Positions 39,017 to 46,812 of a stretch of 64,000 nucleotides of DNA are shown in pieces. A program made the position numbers and the translations under genes. The notes beneath the pieces are model-generated. The model was given only the letters and a program-made list of their open reading frames with translations, did no database searches and was not told the DNA's origin. The stretch comes from JAADJA01 sp963840975. GTDB taxonomy: Bacteria; Bacteroidota; Bacteroidia; Bacteroidales; JAADJA01. The stretch is taken from assembly GCA_963840975.1 (NCBI GenBank), contig CAWJBC010000021.1:186001-250000 (forward strand), written 5' to 3'. Each line of letters begins with the position of its first letter. Within the stretch, counting starts at the first letter, position 1.

Positions 39017-40171
39017 ATGAAAAATATAATTTTATTATTCACGGTGGCTCTTGGGATGCTAATGTTTTTCTCAGCATGTGAGAAAAACGACAAAGAGCCG
39101 AAACTGAATCTTGATTCATCAGTGGCCTCAGAAATAACGAATCCTGCAAACGGGACTGCGATTGTTTTGACCCTGGCTGATTCAGCTAATCCATTTGTTG
39201 TACAATGGAATGCCGCTACTTATTTGACATCCGGAGATGCAGTTCTTCCTGTGCCGACTTATTCGCTACAGATGGTTTTTGCGGATAGCAGTTTTGATAA
39301 ATCAAAGGAATTGACCAACACTCAGGATCTTTCCTTTGAAACTATTTACTATAAGCTTAATAGTACTTTGATAAGCATGGGCATGGCTCCTGATTCAACC
39401 GGAGATATTGATGTTCGGGTATTAGGTGGAATAAGCGGAGTTGATTATACACAGTTATCTTCAGAAATAATAAGGATTACAGTTACTACATTTGAACCTC
39501 CTGTGCCTCCACCTACAGTAACCAAATTGATCTACCTTCTTGGCAGTGGTACAACTGTGGGGTGGTCCAATACTCTTGCCCTGCCGATGGCTGATCTTGG
39601 AGGAGGCAGGTATGCACGTGTTGAACTTTTAACACCGGGAGCGGATCAATATATTAAATTTATTTCAATTCTCGGTCATTGGGCGCCACAGTGGGGAACA
39701 GATGCCACCGGACTGCCAGAAGCCGGACCACTTATCTACAGGCCCGACGAAACTGTCGCAGACCCTGCGGCTATCCCTGTTGGTGATGTTGCAGGAGATT
39801 ATTATATTGAAGCTGACACAGTATCGCTGACCTACAAAACGTTCCTGACTTCAGGTAATCTTTACCTGGTTGGCGCGGCAACTACCGTTGGATGGAATAA
39901 TGCAGCGGGTTTAGCATTCACCGAGGTTGAAGACCATATTTTTGAAATCACCACCTCCCTTACAGCCGGTGGGATGAAGTTTTTGGAAGTTTTAGGAGCA
40001 TGGGCTCCTCAGTGGGGTACAGATGCTACAGCCACAACTGATGGTGGTCCTCTTATTTACCGTCCAACCGAAGCAGTCCTTGACCCTGCCGAAGTTCCTT
40101 CACCGGGAGTCGGAACATATACGATAAGGGTAGATTTAACAACTATTTCTTATACAATAACTGCGAAGTAG
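39017..40171 (+). CDS. SusE-like surface glycan-binding lipoprotein
   Basis: With the start at 39017 this is a 384-aa lipoprotein (Cys21 in MLMFFSAC). ATG 39005 and TTG 38999 are alternative starts. The N-terminal half is an Ig-like SusE domain (SEITNPANGTAIVLTLADSANPFVVQWNAA pattern, abbreviated). The C-terminal half holds two tandem starch-binding-like repeats (about residues 170-275 and 280-380), each with the VGWSN/VGWNN and WAPQWGTDA motifs. Repeats of this type in SusE/SusF bind alpha-glucan with aromatic residues. This is the best evidence in the operon that an alpha-glucan is a substrate. A hairpin terminator follows at 40193-40228. Confidence 0.85.
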   Translation: MKNIILLFTVALGMLMFFSACEKNDKEPKLNLDSSVASEITNPANGTAIVLTLADSANPFVVQWNAATYLTSGDAVLPVPTYSLQMVFADSSFDKSKELTNTQDLSFETIYYKLNSTLISMGMAPDSTGDIDVRVLGGISGVDYTQLSSEIIRITVTTFEPPVPPPTVTKLIYLLGSGTTVGWSNTLALPMADLGGGRYARVELLTPGADQYIKFISILGHWAPQWGTDATGLPEAGPLIYRPDETVADPAAIPVGDVAGDYYIEADTVSLTYKTFLTSGNLYLVGAATTVGWNNAAGLAFTEVEDHIFEITTSLTAGGMKFLEVLGAWAPQWGTDATATTDGGPLIYRPTEAVLDPAEVPSPGVGTYTIRVDLTTISYTITAK

Positions 40172-40192
40172 GGCCAATATGTTTGAAATTTT

Positions 40193-40228
40193 AAAGCTGC
40201 CCGATTAATTTCAGGTAGCTTTTTTTTA
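40193..40228 (+). terminator. Terminator after the susCDE-like genes
   Basis: AAAGCTGCC and GGTAGCTTT form a stem with one G-U pair around a loop of about 12 nt, followed by a run of T. It separates susCDE from the GH13 gene, which has its own promoter box. Confidence 0.7.
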
Positions 40229-40235
40229 TTTTGTG

Positions 40236-40243
40236 TAGATTTG
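40236..40243 (+). promoter_or_regulatory. Putative -7 box (TAGATTTG) for the GH13 gene
   Basis: TAGATTTG matches TAnnTTTG exactly, 42 nt before the ATG at 40285 and right after the susE terminator. No -33 TTTG is found at normal spacing. Confidence 0.4.
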
Positions 40244-40284
40244 TGGTTTCAATTACATATATTAATTTCGATAGAAATACAGCT

Positions 40285-43104
40285 ATGAAACATTTTAGAA
40301 TTTTTTACCTGATTCCTTTACTTTTTGCTTCTATTATAACTGTAAACAGCCAAACAGTATATACTATACCCGAACTTCCCACCGCCGATGAAAGTGTTAC
40401 CGTTTACTTTAATGCCGTAGGAACGCCCCTTGCAAACTACAACGGGGATGTCTATACTCATACCGGAGTAACAGCAGATGGCAGCCAATGGCAATACGTG
40501 ATTGGTTCATGGGGAAACAATACAACACAACCAAAATTAACGAAAGTAGGTACGAATTTGTACTCATTGGTTATGGACCCTTCCATTCGAGAATTTTATG
40601 GTGTTCCGGCAAATAAGGAAATTACCGAGATGTGCTTTGTATTCAGAAGTGGCGCCGCACCTATTCTCCAAACTGCCGACCTCTTTGTTGATGTATTCAG
40701 CCTGGAACTAAGCATTTTGATTCAGGAACCGGGCGAATCACAATTATTAAGGAAATTGAATGACGAAATTGAAATTGTGGCTGTTAGTCCTTTGGCTGAC
40801 AGCATGTTTCTTTATGTAAATGATGTTTTGGTCAAATCGGTTGAAGGAATTAATTTAAGTGAAACTATACTTGCAGATAATTTTGGGAATTACTGGAGCA
40901 GTCAATGGGTTAAATTGATCGCCCGCAATGGAGGGGGCGCTGTGGCAGATTCTTTTGCTTATGTTGTAATTCCCTTACCATCGGTTGTTGAATTGCCTGC
41001 AGGAGTGAGGGATGGGATCAATTATATTGACGGTTCAACCGTTATACTTTCCTTATTCGCTCCGTTCAAGGAATTTTCTTTTGCTGTTGGTGATTTTAAC
41101 AACTGGCAATGGAACCAGTACAGCTATATGAACCGGACACCTGATGGAAACCATTACTGGATACAATTGAATAACCTCACATCCGGTGAAGAATACGCCT
41201 ACCAGTATTTTGTTGATGGGGCGATTTATATTGGCGACCCTTATTGTGAAAAGGTACTCGATCCCTGGAACGATCAATATATTTCAAATACCACCTATCC
41301 TGACCTGAAACCTTATCCTTCAGGTACCGGTGGTGGATTTGTTTCTGTATTTCAAACAGAACAACAATCTTATTTGTGGCAAAATATTTCTTTTGAACCT
41401 CCCGCAGTTACTGACCTCATTGTTTATGAATTGCTGATCCGTGATTTTACACAGGCACATACATTCAATTCACTCATTGACACACTGGGTTATCTGAAAC
41501 GTCTTGGTATCAATGCTATTGAATTGATGCCTGTGAATGAATTTGAAGGAAATTTGAGTTGGGGTTACAATCCAAATTTTTACTTTGCTCCCGACAAATA
41601 TTATGGTCCGAAAAATACCATGAAGGAGTTCATTGATGTCTGTCATAGCCAGGGTATTGCCGTAATATTGGATGTGGTTTACAACCATTCGTTCGGCACT
41701 TCGCCTTATGTGTTGCTTTATTGGGATAGCGACAACAACCGTCCGGCAGCCAACAGTCCATTTTATAATCCTATTGCTAAACATGATTTCAATGTTGGGT
41801 ATGATATGAATCATGAAAGTGCTGCAACCAAAACATATATCAGCCGCGCCATGAAATTCTGGCTGGAGGAGTATAAAGTTGATGGTTACCGTTTCGATTT
41901 ATCCAAAGGGTTTACTCAAACAAACACTCTTGGGAATACCGGTCAATGGGGTCAGTACGATCAATCAAGAATAAATATCCTGAAAGCTTATGCTGATTCG
42001 ATATGGTCAGTAAATGATGATGCCTATGTTATTTTGGAACATTTTGCCGACAATACGGAAGAAAAAGTTTTATCAAATGATGGTATGTTATTGTGGGGGA
42101 ATTTGAATTATAATTATAACGAAGCCACAATGGGATGGCTGCCAAACTCAAATTTTGATTGGATCTCATACCAAAAGAGAGCCTGGAATGATCCGCATGT
42201 AATGGGTTATATGGAAAGTCACGATGAAGAAAGACTAATGGCTAAAAATATCAATTATGGCAATTCTGCCGGGGCTTACAATGTGAAGGATACCACGATT
42301 GCATTACAAAGAATGGAACTCGCTGCTTCGTTTTTCTTTACCATACCAGGTCCTAAGATGGTTTGGCAGTTTGGTGAACTGGGTTATGATTATTGGATCA
42401 ACTATCCCGGAGTGATCGGTGAGGGTGATCACAGGACTGACCAAAAACCTATTAAGTGGAACTATCAGTTTGACCACCGTCGAAAACTTTTGTACAATAT
42501 TTTCGCTTCACTTATTCACTTGAAACAGAATGAAGAGGTTTTTCGATCAACTGACTATACATTAAGTTTGGCGGGCGGGTTAAAATCAATCCATCTGAAT
42601 CACAGTGCAATGAATGTTACAATTATTGGAAATTTTGATGTTAGCACAGGTAACATAAATCCTGATTTCCAGCATACCGGCAAGTGGTACGATTATTTTG
42701 CAGGAGATTCATTAGTAGTTGCCAACGGAACTGATGTTCTTAGTCTTCAGCCGGGTGAATACCGGATTTATACTGATGTTAAACTTGCAAAACCTGTGAT
42801 CGGTTTGGGAACTGAGGAAACACTCATTCCCAATCAGTTGAGTATAACCGTCTATCCGAATCCATCTAATGGAATTTTCAATCTTACCTTTCAATTGACA
42901 AACAGGTCAAGCGTTGAATTAAGGATTATTGACCTGAATGCAAGAGTTGTAAATCATTTGTATTCAGGAGTGATGGAAAAAGGGAATCAGCGAATTGACT
43001 GGAATAGTGCAAATGAAGCCGGGAAAAAGCTTGCTCAGGGAATTTATTTTGCTGAACTTACTGTCAACGGTTCAAAAAATGTTTCAAAACTGATTATTAA
43101 ATAA
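40285..43104 (+). CDS. Secreted GH13 amylase with starch-binding-type domain and T9SS tail
   Basis: With the start at 40285 (signal peptide MKHFRIFYLIPLLFASIITVNSQ; the longer frame from 40231 adds a polar leader) the protein is 939 aa. Regions in order: N-terminal beta domains (about 25-230), a CBM48-like E-set module (about 240-350, FAVGDFNNWQWNQYSYM), and a GH13 barrel (about 375-780) with nucleophile D538 (DGYRFDLS), acid/base E585 (VILEHFADN) and D647 (ESHDEER). A type A T9SS sorting domain forms the last 85 residues (ITVYPNPSNGIFNL). It hydrolyses starch or glycogen outside the cell and feeds SusCD. Together with the susE-like gene it marks the alpha-glucan side of the locus. Confidence 0.92.
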   Translation: MKHFRIFYLIPLLFASIITVNSQTVYTIPELPTADESVTVYFNAVGTPLANYNGDVYTHTGVTADGSQWQYVIGSWGNNTTQPKLTKVGTNLYSLVMDPSIREFYGVPANKEITEMCFVFRSGAAPILQTADLFVDVFSLELSILIQEPGESQLLRKLNDEIEIVAVSPLADSMFLYVNDVLVKSVEGINLSETILADNFGNYWSSQWVKLIARNGGGAVADSFAYVVIPLPSVVELPAGVRDGINYIDGSTVILSLFAPFKEFSFAVGDFNNWQWNQYSYMNRTPDGNHYWIQLNNLTSGEEYAYQYFVDGAIYIGDPYCEKVLDPWNDQYISNTTYPDLKPYPSGTGGGFVSVFQTEQQSYLWQNISFEPPAVTDLIVYELLIRDFTQAHTFNSLIDTLGYLKRLGINAIELMPVNEFEGNLSWGYNPNFYFAPDKYYGPKNTMKEFIDVCHSQGIAVILDVVYNHSFGTSPYVLLYWDSDNNRPAANSPFYNPIAKHDFNVGYDMNHESAATKTYISRAMKFWLEEYKVDGYRFDLSKGFTQTNTLGNTGQWGQYDQSRINILKAYADSIWSVNDDAYVILEHFADNTEEKVLSNDGMLLWGNLNYNYNEATMGWLPNSNFDWISYQKRAWNDPHVMGYMESHDEERLMAKNINYGNSAGAYNVKDTTIALQRMELAASFFFTIPGPKMVWQFGELGYDYWINYPGVIGEGDHRTDQKPIKWNYQFDHRRKLLYNIFASLIHLKQNEEVFRSTDYTLSLAGGLKSIHLNHSAMNVTIIGNFDVSTGNINPDFQHTGKWYDYFAGDSLVVANGTDVLSLQPGEYRIYTDVKLAKPVIGLGTEETLIPNQLSITVYPNPSNGIFNLTFQLTNRSSVELRIIDLNARVVNHLYSGVMEKGNQRIDWNSANEAGKKLAQGIYFAELTVNGSKNVSKLIIK

Positions 43105-43185
43105 ATTTGGGGCAAAGTCTGTTTCATTGCAGTGTTGACAAATGAATATCTATTCGTCGGCATTTGAAGACATGAAGATGGATTT

Positions 43186-44336
43186 ATGAGGTTTAAGGAG
43201 ATCATTGGGCAGGATACAGCGAAGCATCGGTTGATTAAAACGGTGAAGGATAACCGTGTCAGTCATGCTCAACTTTTTCTGGGTCCGGAAGGTTCGGGGA
43301 AATTAGCGCTGGCATTGGCTTATGCTCAATTCATTAATTGTAATCAAAGAAGCTCTGGCGATTCCTGCGGCATTTGTCCTTCCTGTATCAAATATGAAAA
43401 ACTTATTCATCCCGACCTCCATTTTATCTACCCAACGGCTCCGGTTGATAAAGATAGAGAAACCGGTCAGCCTTGACTTTTATAACCCAATGGCGTGAAT
43501 TGCTCCTTGAATCAAAAGGCTATATTGACCTGCCTGCATGGTACGAAAAGATCGGGATCGAACGGAAACAGGGCATCATTAATACCCGCGATTGCAGTGA
43601 AATACTGAAAACACTCAGTTATAAATCTTATGAAGCCGAATACAAGGTGATGATTATTTGGATGGTCGAAAAGTTGTTTCATGCAGCAGCCCCGAAGATT
43701 TTGAAAATTCTGGAAGAACCGCCTGATAAAACGCTCTTTATACTTGTTTCGGAGAACCCTGAGCAAATACTAAAGACCATACTTTCGCGCACGCAGTTGA
43801 TTAAAATTCCGCAAATTGATGAAGATGTTCTGATTGAAGATTTGACAGGAAAAGGCTATGAGCAGTCGCAGGTGAATGATGCCGTCAGGATAGCCGGAGG
43901 CAATTATCTGGAGGCGACCAGGTTGATCTCCAATCGTGATGATGAAACACAGAACTTTACTTGGTTCAGTGCATGGATGCGGCTCTGCTTTAATGGTAAA
44001 GTTACTGAAACGCTCGAATTTATCAGTGATGTTTCAAAACGAAGCAGGGATGAGCAAAAGGGGTTTTTATACTATGCCCTCAGGATCATCAGGCAATCTA
44101 TGCTTATAGGGACAGACAATAATGAATTGGTCAGGCTGAACAAGGAGGAGTCTGGATTTATTTACGGTTCAGGAGCCAAGCGGTTTTACCCTTACATCCA
44201 TCAGCAGAATGTTCATCTGATTGCAAATGAACTGAACGAAAGCATTTACCATATCGAAAGAAATGCTCATTCAGGCATCCTGTTTCTGGATTTATCGTTT
44301 AAGTTGGGTAGTTATTTGAAAATGCCCAAAGGATAA
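43186..44336 (+). CDS. holB: DNA polymerase III delta' subunit, split by a frameshift
   Basis: Delta' is part of the clamp loader that puts the sliding clamp on DNA. The first frame (43186-43476, 96 aa) has the ATPase start (SHAQLFLGPEGSGK, a Walker A-type loop) and four cysteines of the zinc module. It ends QP-stop at 43474-43476. The second frame (from about 43473, 287 aa) carries on with the rest (APKILKILEEPP, LSRTQ). Joined they give about 383 aa, the normal length. The frame changes at CCTTGAC; one extra T would restore it. No slippery heptamer is visible. The gene is normally essential, so a sequencing or assembly error is the likeliest cause. It is followed by ricT and gldH, a common Bacteroidota order. 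Confidence 0.88.
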
Positions 44337-44450
44337 GGACTATTGCATCATCCTGGGATGTTATAGGAAAGAGATTCAGGCAAAAATCAGGATGGAATAG
44401 AAACTTGAATGCTGAAAATAAGATGGTTCCGTGCCAAGCATGTTTTTTAC

Positions 44451-44458
44451 TAATTTTG
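44451..44458 (+). promoter_or_regulatory. Putative -7 box (TAATTTTG) upstream of ricT
   Basis: This is an exact TAnnTTTG match 15 nt before the ricT start, so the leader would be very short. No -33 TTTG is evident. Confidence 0.35.
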
Positions 44459-44472
44459 ACGCAAATTAATTT

Positions 44473-45594
44473 ATGGACATCGAAGAAATAAATCAAGATA
44501 TACTCAAAAACCCTTTCTTTACAAGGGGTTGCTGTAAAACGCCCGGCACTATGAATCCCGAAGAGGCATATAAACCGGGTTGTGCAAAGCTCGATAGTTG
44601 CGACTGGCTGAAAGATTTAAAAATTCCCTATGAAAATGACCCGGTTTATGTGGAAGTCAGGTTCAAAAACAGCAAGAAAGAGTTTTTCAAAATGCCACAG
44701 GGGATGACGGTTGAGGTTGGTGATGTGGTTGCAGTGGAGGCCTCGCCGGGCCATGATATTGGTATCATCGCGCTTACAGGTGAGGCTGTTACCCTGCAAA
44801 TGAAAAAGAAGAATTTCAGGGTAGCGGCTGATGTGGTTAAGAAAGTTTACCGCCGCGCAAGGCTCAACGACATCGAAAAGTGGATAGCATCTGTTGAATT
44901 GGAGGAAAAATCATTGTTCCGTTCACGCGAAATTGCTTCTACCCATAATTTGTATATGAAAATCAACGATGTTGAAATTCAGGGCGACGGTACCAAAGCG
45001 ATATTTTATTACACTGCCGATGATCGTGTTGATTTCAGGGAACTGATCAAATCGTTTGCTGAAGCCTTCAGGGTCAGGATAGAGATGCGGCAAATAGGTG
45101 CAAGGCAGGAAGCTGCTCGCCTGGGAGGGATTGCATCCTGCGGCAGGGAATTGTGCTGTTCTACCTGGCTTACTAACTTTTCGTCGGTGACTACAAATAA
45201 TGCCCGTACGCAGCAGATGTCTCTCAATCCTTCCAAGCTGGCAGGTCAGTGCGGAAAACTTAAATGCTGCCTGAATTATGAAAATGATATGTACCTCGAG
45301 GCATTAAAAGAGTTCCCGAATCAGAATACCTGGCTAAAAACGAAAAAGGGAGATGCCGAGTACCAAAAGGCAGATGTGTTCAAACGGATTATCTGGTATT
45401 CGTACCGGAACGATAATGCCAGTATGATGGCTATTCCGCTCGATAAAGCGCTTGAGATCATCCGTTCAAATGCAGCCGGTACCATTCCCGAACAATTGGA
45501 AGATTTTGCAGTAACAATGGAACAAAAAACAGATGAAATTAATCATTTCGACCAGGACGAATTGAAACGCTTCGATGAGGAATATACCAATTAG
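44473..45594 (+). CDS. ricT: PSP1 family protein RicT (YaaT-like)
   Basis: This 373-aa protein contains the PSP1 C-terminal domain with its cysteine-rich signature: RQIGARQEAARLGG, then CGRELCCSTWL and GQCGKLKCCLNYE (about residues 210-275). An N-terminal cluster (GCCKTPGTMN...GCAKLDSCDW) adds more cysteines, consistent with iron-sulfur binding as reported for RicT/YaaT in Bacillus. There it acts with RicA and RicF on RNA processing and phosphorelay; in Bacteroidota the role is not settled. It sits between holB and gldH in an order often seen in this phylum. The length is normal. Confidence 0.92.
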   Translation: MDIEEINQDILKNPFFTRGCCKTPGTMNPEEAYKPGCAKLDSCDWLKDLKIPYENDPVYVEVRFKNSKKEFFKMPQGMTVEVGDVVAVEASPGHDIGIIALTGEAVTLQMKKKNFRVAADVVKKVYRRARLNDIEKWIASVELEEKSLFRSREIASTHNLYMKINDVEIQGDGTKAIFYYTADDRVDFRELIKSFAEAFRVRIEMRQIGARQEAARLGGIASCGRELCCSTWLTNFSSVTTNNARTQQMSLNPSKLAGQCGKLKCCLNYENDMYLEALKEFPNQNTWLKTKKGDAEYQKADVFKRIIWYSYRNDNASMMAIPLDKALEIIRSNAAGTIPEQLEDFAVTMEQKTDEINHFDQDELKRFDEEYTN

Positions 45595-45605
45595 AATTTT
45601 GACTT

Positions 45606-46103
45606 GTGGGTAAAAAGTTCAAATATCATATCCCGTTTACAGGTAAAATTATCACAGTTAATGTTTTGTTAATTGTTGCAATATTCACTGCGTGTGATCC
45701 AAAAGGATTTTACGAGAAAAATGCACCGGTTGACCCTGAAGGTTGGAGTATATCAGATAAAAAGCCTTTTGAGGTGGACGTGACCGATACTTTGGCTTTG
45801 TTCAATTTTTACCTTAACGTCAGGCAAACCACCGATTATAAGAACCGTAATATCTTCCTATTTTTAGATACATTCTTACCGGATGGTGCGCATTCAAGAG
45901 ATACCATCGAAATCATGTTAGCCGATGTTAAAGGAAAGTGGTTGGGTAATGGCATAGGAAATATCAGATCGAACCAGGTATTGTTAAAGCGGGCTTTTGC
46001 ATTCCCGATGAAAGGTCATTATAAGTTCAGGATAGAACAAGGGATGAGAGACCCTGAACTTAAAGGAATTAAAGATGTTGGGATCAGGATTGAGAGGATG
46101 TAG
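45606..46103 (+). CDS. gldH: Gliding motility lipoprotein GldH
   Basis: This 165-aa protein begins with GTG at 45606, 11 nt after ricT. It has a hydrophobic segment ending in the lipobox FTAC (Cys30), followed by the GldH-type beta-rich domain (YLNVRQTTDYKNRNIFLFL, GKWLGNGIG, KGHYKFRIEQGMRD). GldH is a lipoprotein of the gliding/T9SS-associated set in Bacteroidota and is also found in non-gliding members. Its presence fits the many T9SS tails in this window. The holB-ricT-gldH linkage supports the call. Confidence 0.9.
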   Translation: MGKKFKYHIPFTGKIITVNVLLIVAIFTACDPKGFYEKNAPVDPEGWSISDKKPFEVDVTDTLALFNFYLNVRQTTDYKNRNIFLFLDTFLPDGAHSRDTIEIMLADVKGKWLGNGIGNIRSNQVLLKRAFAFPMKGHYKFRIEQGMRDPELKGIKDVGIRIERM

Positions 46104-46118
46104 GCGGACAGAAGATTT

Positions 46119-46208
46119 TAGATTTTAGAGATTTGATGTTTGAAATTTGATATTTTGTCAATTGTACTAATTTTGTTCTAACATCTAACATCTAATCTCT
46201 AATATCTA
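46119..46208. repeat. Inverted repeat between convergent genes, TCTAA-rich
   Basis: The arm at 46119-46140 and the arm at 46187-46208 are reverse complements with two mismatches over 22 nt. The right arm is made of short TCTAACA/TCTAATC units. The region lies between the stops of gldH and the redoxin gene and may end transcription from both sides. Confidence 0.65.
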
Positions 46209-46232
46209 ATTTCAAATATCATAATTCCTCTT

Positions 46233-46793
46233 TTACTCTTTTTTCCACTTGATATTGCAACCAATGCCGGGCTTCTGATCTTTCGGAACTTCCTTTCCGT
46301 TTAATAAATGATCGAGGGCAACACGAATATCCTTGCCTGTGATGGGTTTGCCGTTGGAAGGTCTTGAGTCATCGAGCTGACCTCTGTAAACACAGGCACC
46401 TGATCCATCGAAAATATAAAAATCAGGTGTGCAGGCAGCATCATAGGCTTTGGCAACTTCCTGGGTTTGGTCATAAAGATAAGGGAAGGGATATTGAAGC
46501 CGGTATGCGTATTCCTTCATTTTCTGAGGTGAATCTTCAGGATAATTTTCGGCATCGTTTGAGTTGATGGCGATAAAAGAAATTCCTAGCGGAATGTAGT
46601 CATTGGCAATTTTTACCAGTTGTGGGTTGACATGCTTCACAAAAGGGCAGTGGTTGCATATAAACATGATGACGGTTGCCTTTGAAGACGTAAGTTCTTT
46701 CAATGATAAAAACCTGCCTGAAATAACATCCATCAACTTGAAATCAGGGGCTTTAAACCCTAATGGTCTCATTTTGCTTGGTGTTTCTGCCAT
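46233..46793 (-). CDS. Thioredoxin-fold redoxin (AhpC/TSA-like)
   Basis: This 186-aa cytoplasmic protein has a peroxiredoxin/redoxin fold. The redox motif is CNHC (C46 and C49, followed by PFV), and a cis-proline-type loop is seen at CTPDFYIFD. The pattern MFICNHCPFVKH is typical of a widespread redoxin family that often works as a thiol-disulfide reductase or peroxidase. No signal peptide is seen. It ends convergent to gldH and is followed by a C10 peptidase gene on its own strand, 19 nt upstream, so the two may be co-transcribed. Confidence 0.85.
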   Translation of the reverse strand: MAETPSKMRPLGFKAPDFKLMDVISGRFLSLKELTSSKATVIMFICNHCPFVKHVNPQLVKIANDYIPLGISFIAINSNDAENYPEDSPQKMKEYAYRLQYPFPYLYDQTQEVAKAYDAACTPDFYIFDGSGACVYRGQLDDSRPSNGKPITGKDIRVALDHLLNGKEVPKDQKPGIGCNIKWKKE

Positions 46794-46812
46794 GATTTTT
46801 TCCTTTCAGTTT

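Noticed and set aside
43186..44336. Programmed -1 frameshift in holB
   Set aside because: The joint is CCTTGAC with no slippery heptamer or clear downstream stem. A lost base is simpler.
46141..46232. Possible CRISPR-like array of TCTAACA units
   Set aside because: The units are short, unequal and without spacers. They form an inverted repeat instead.
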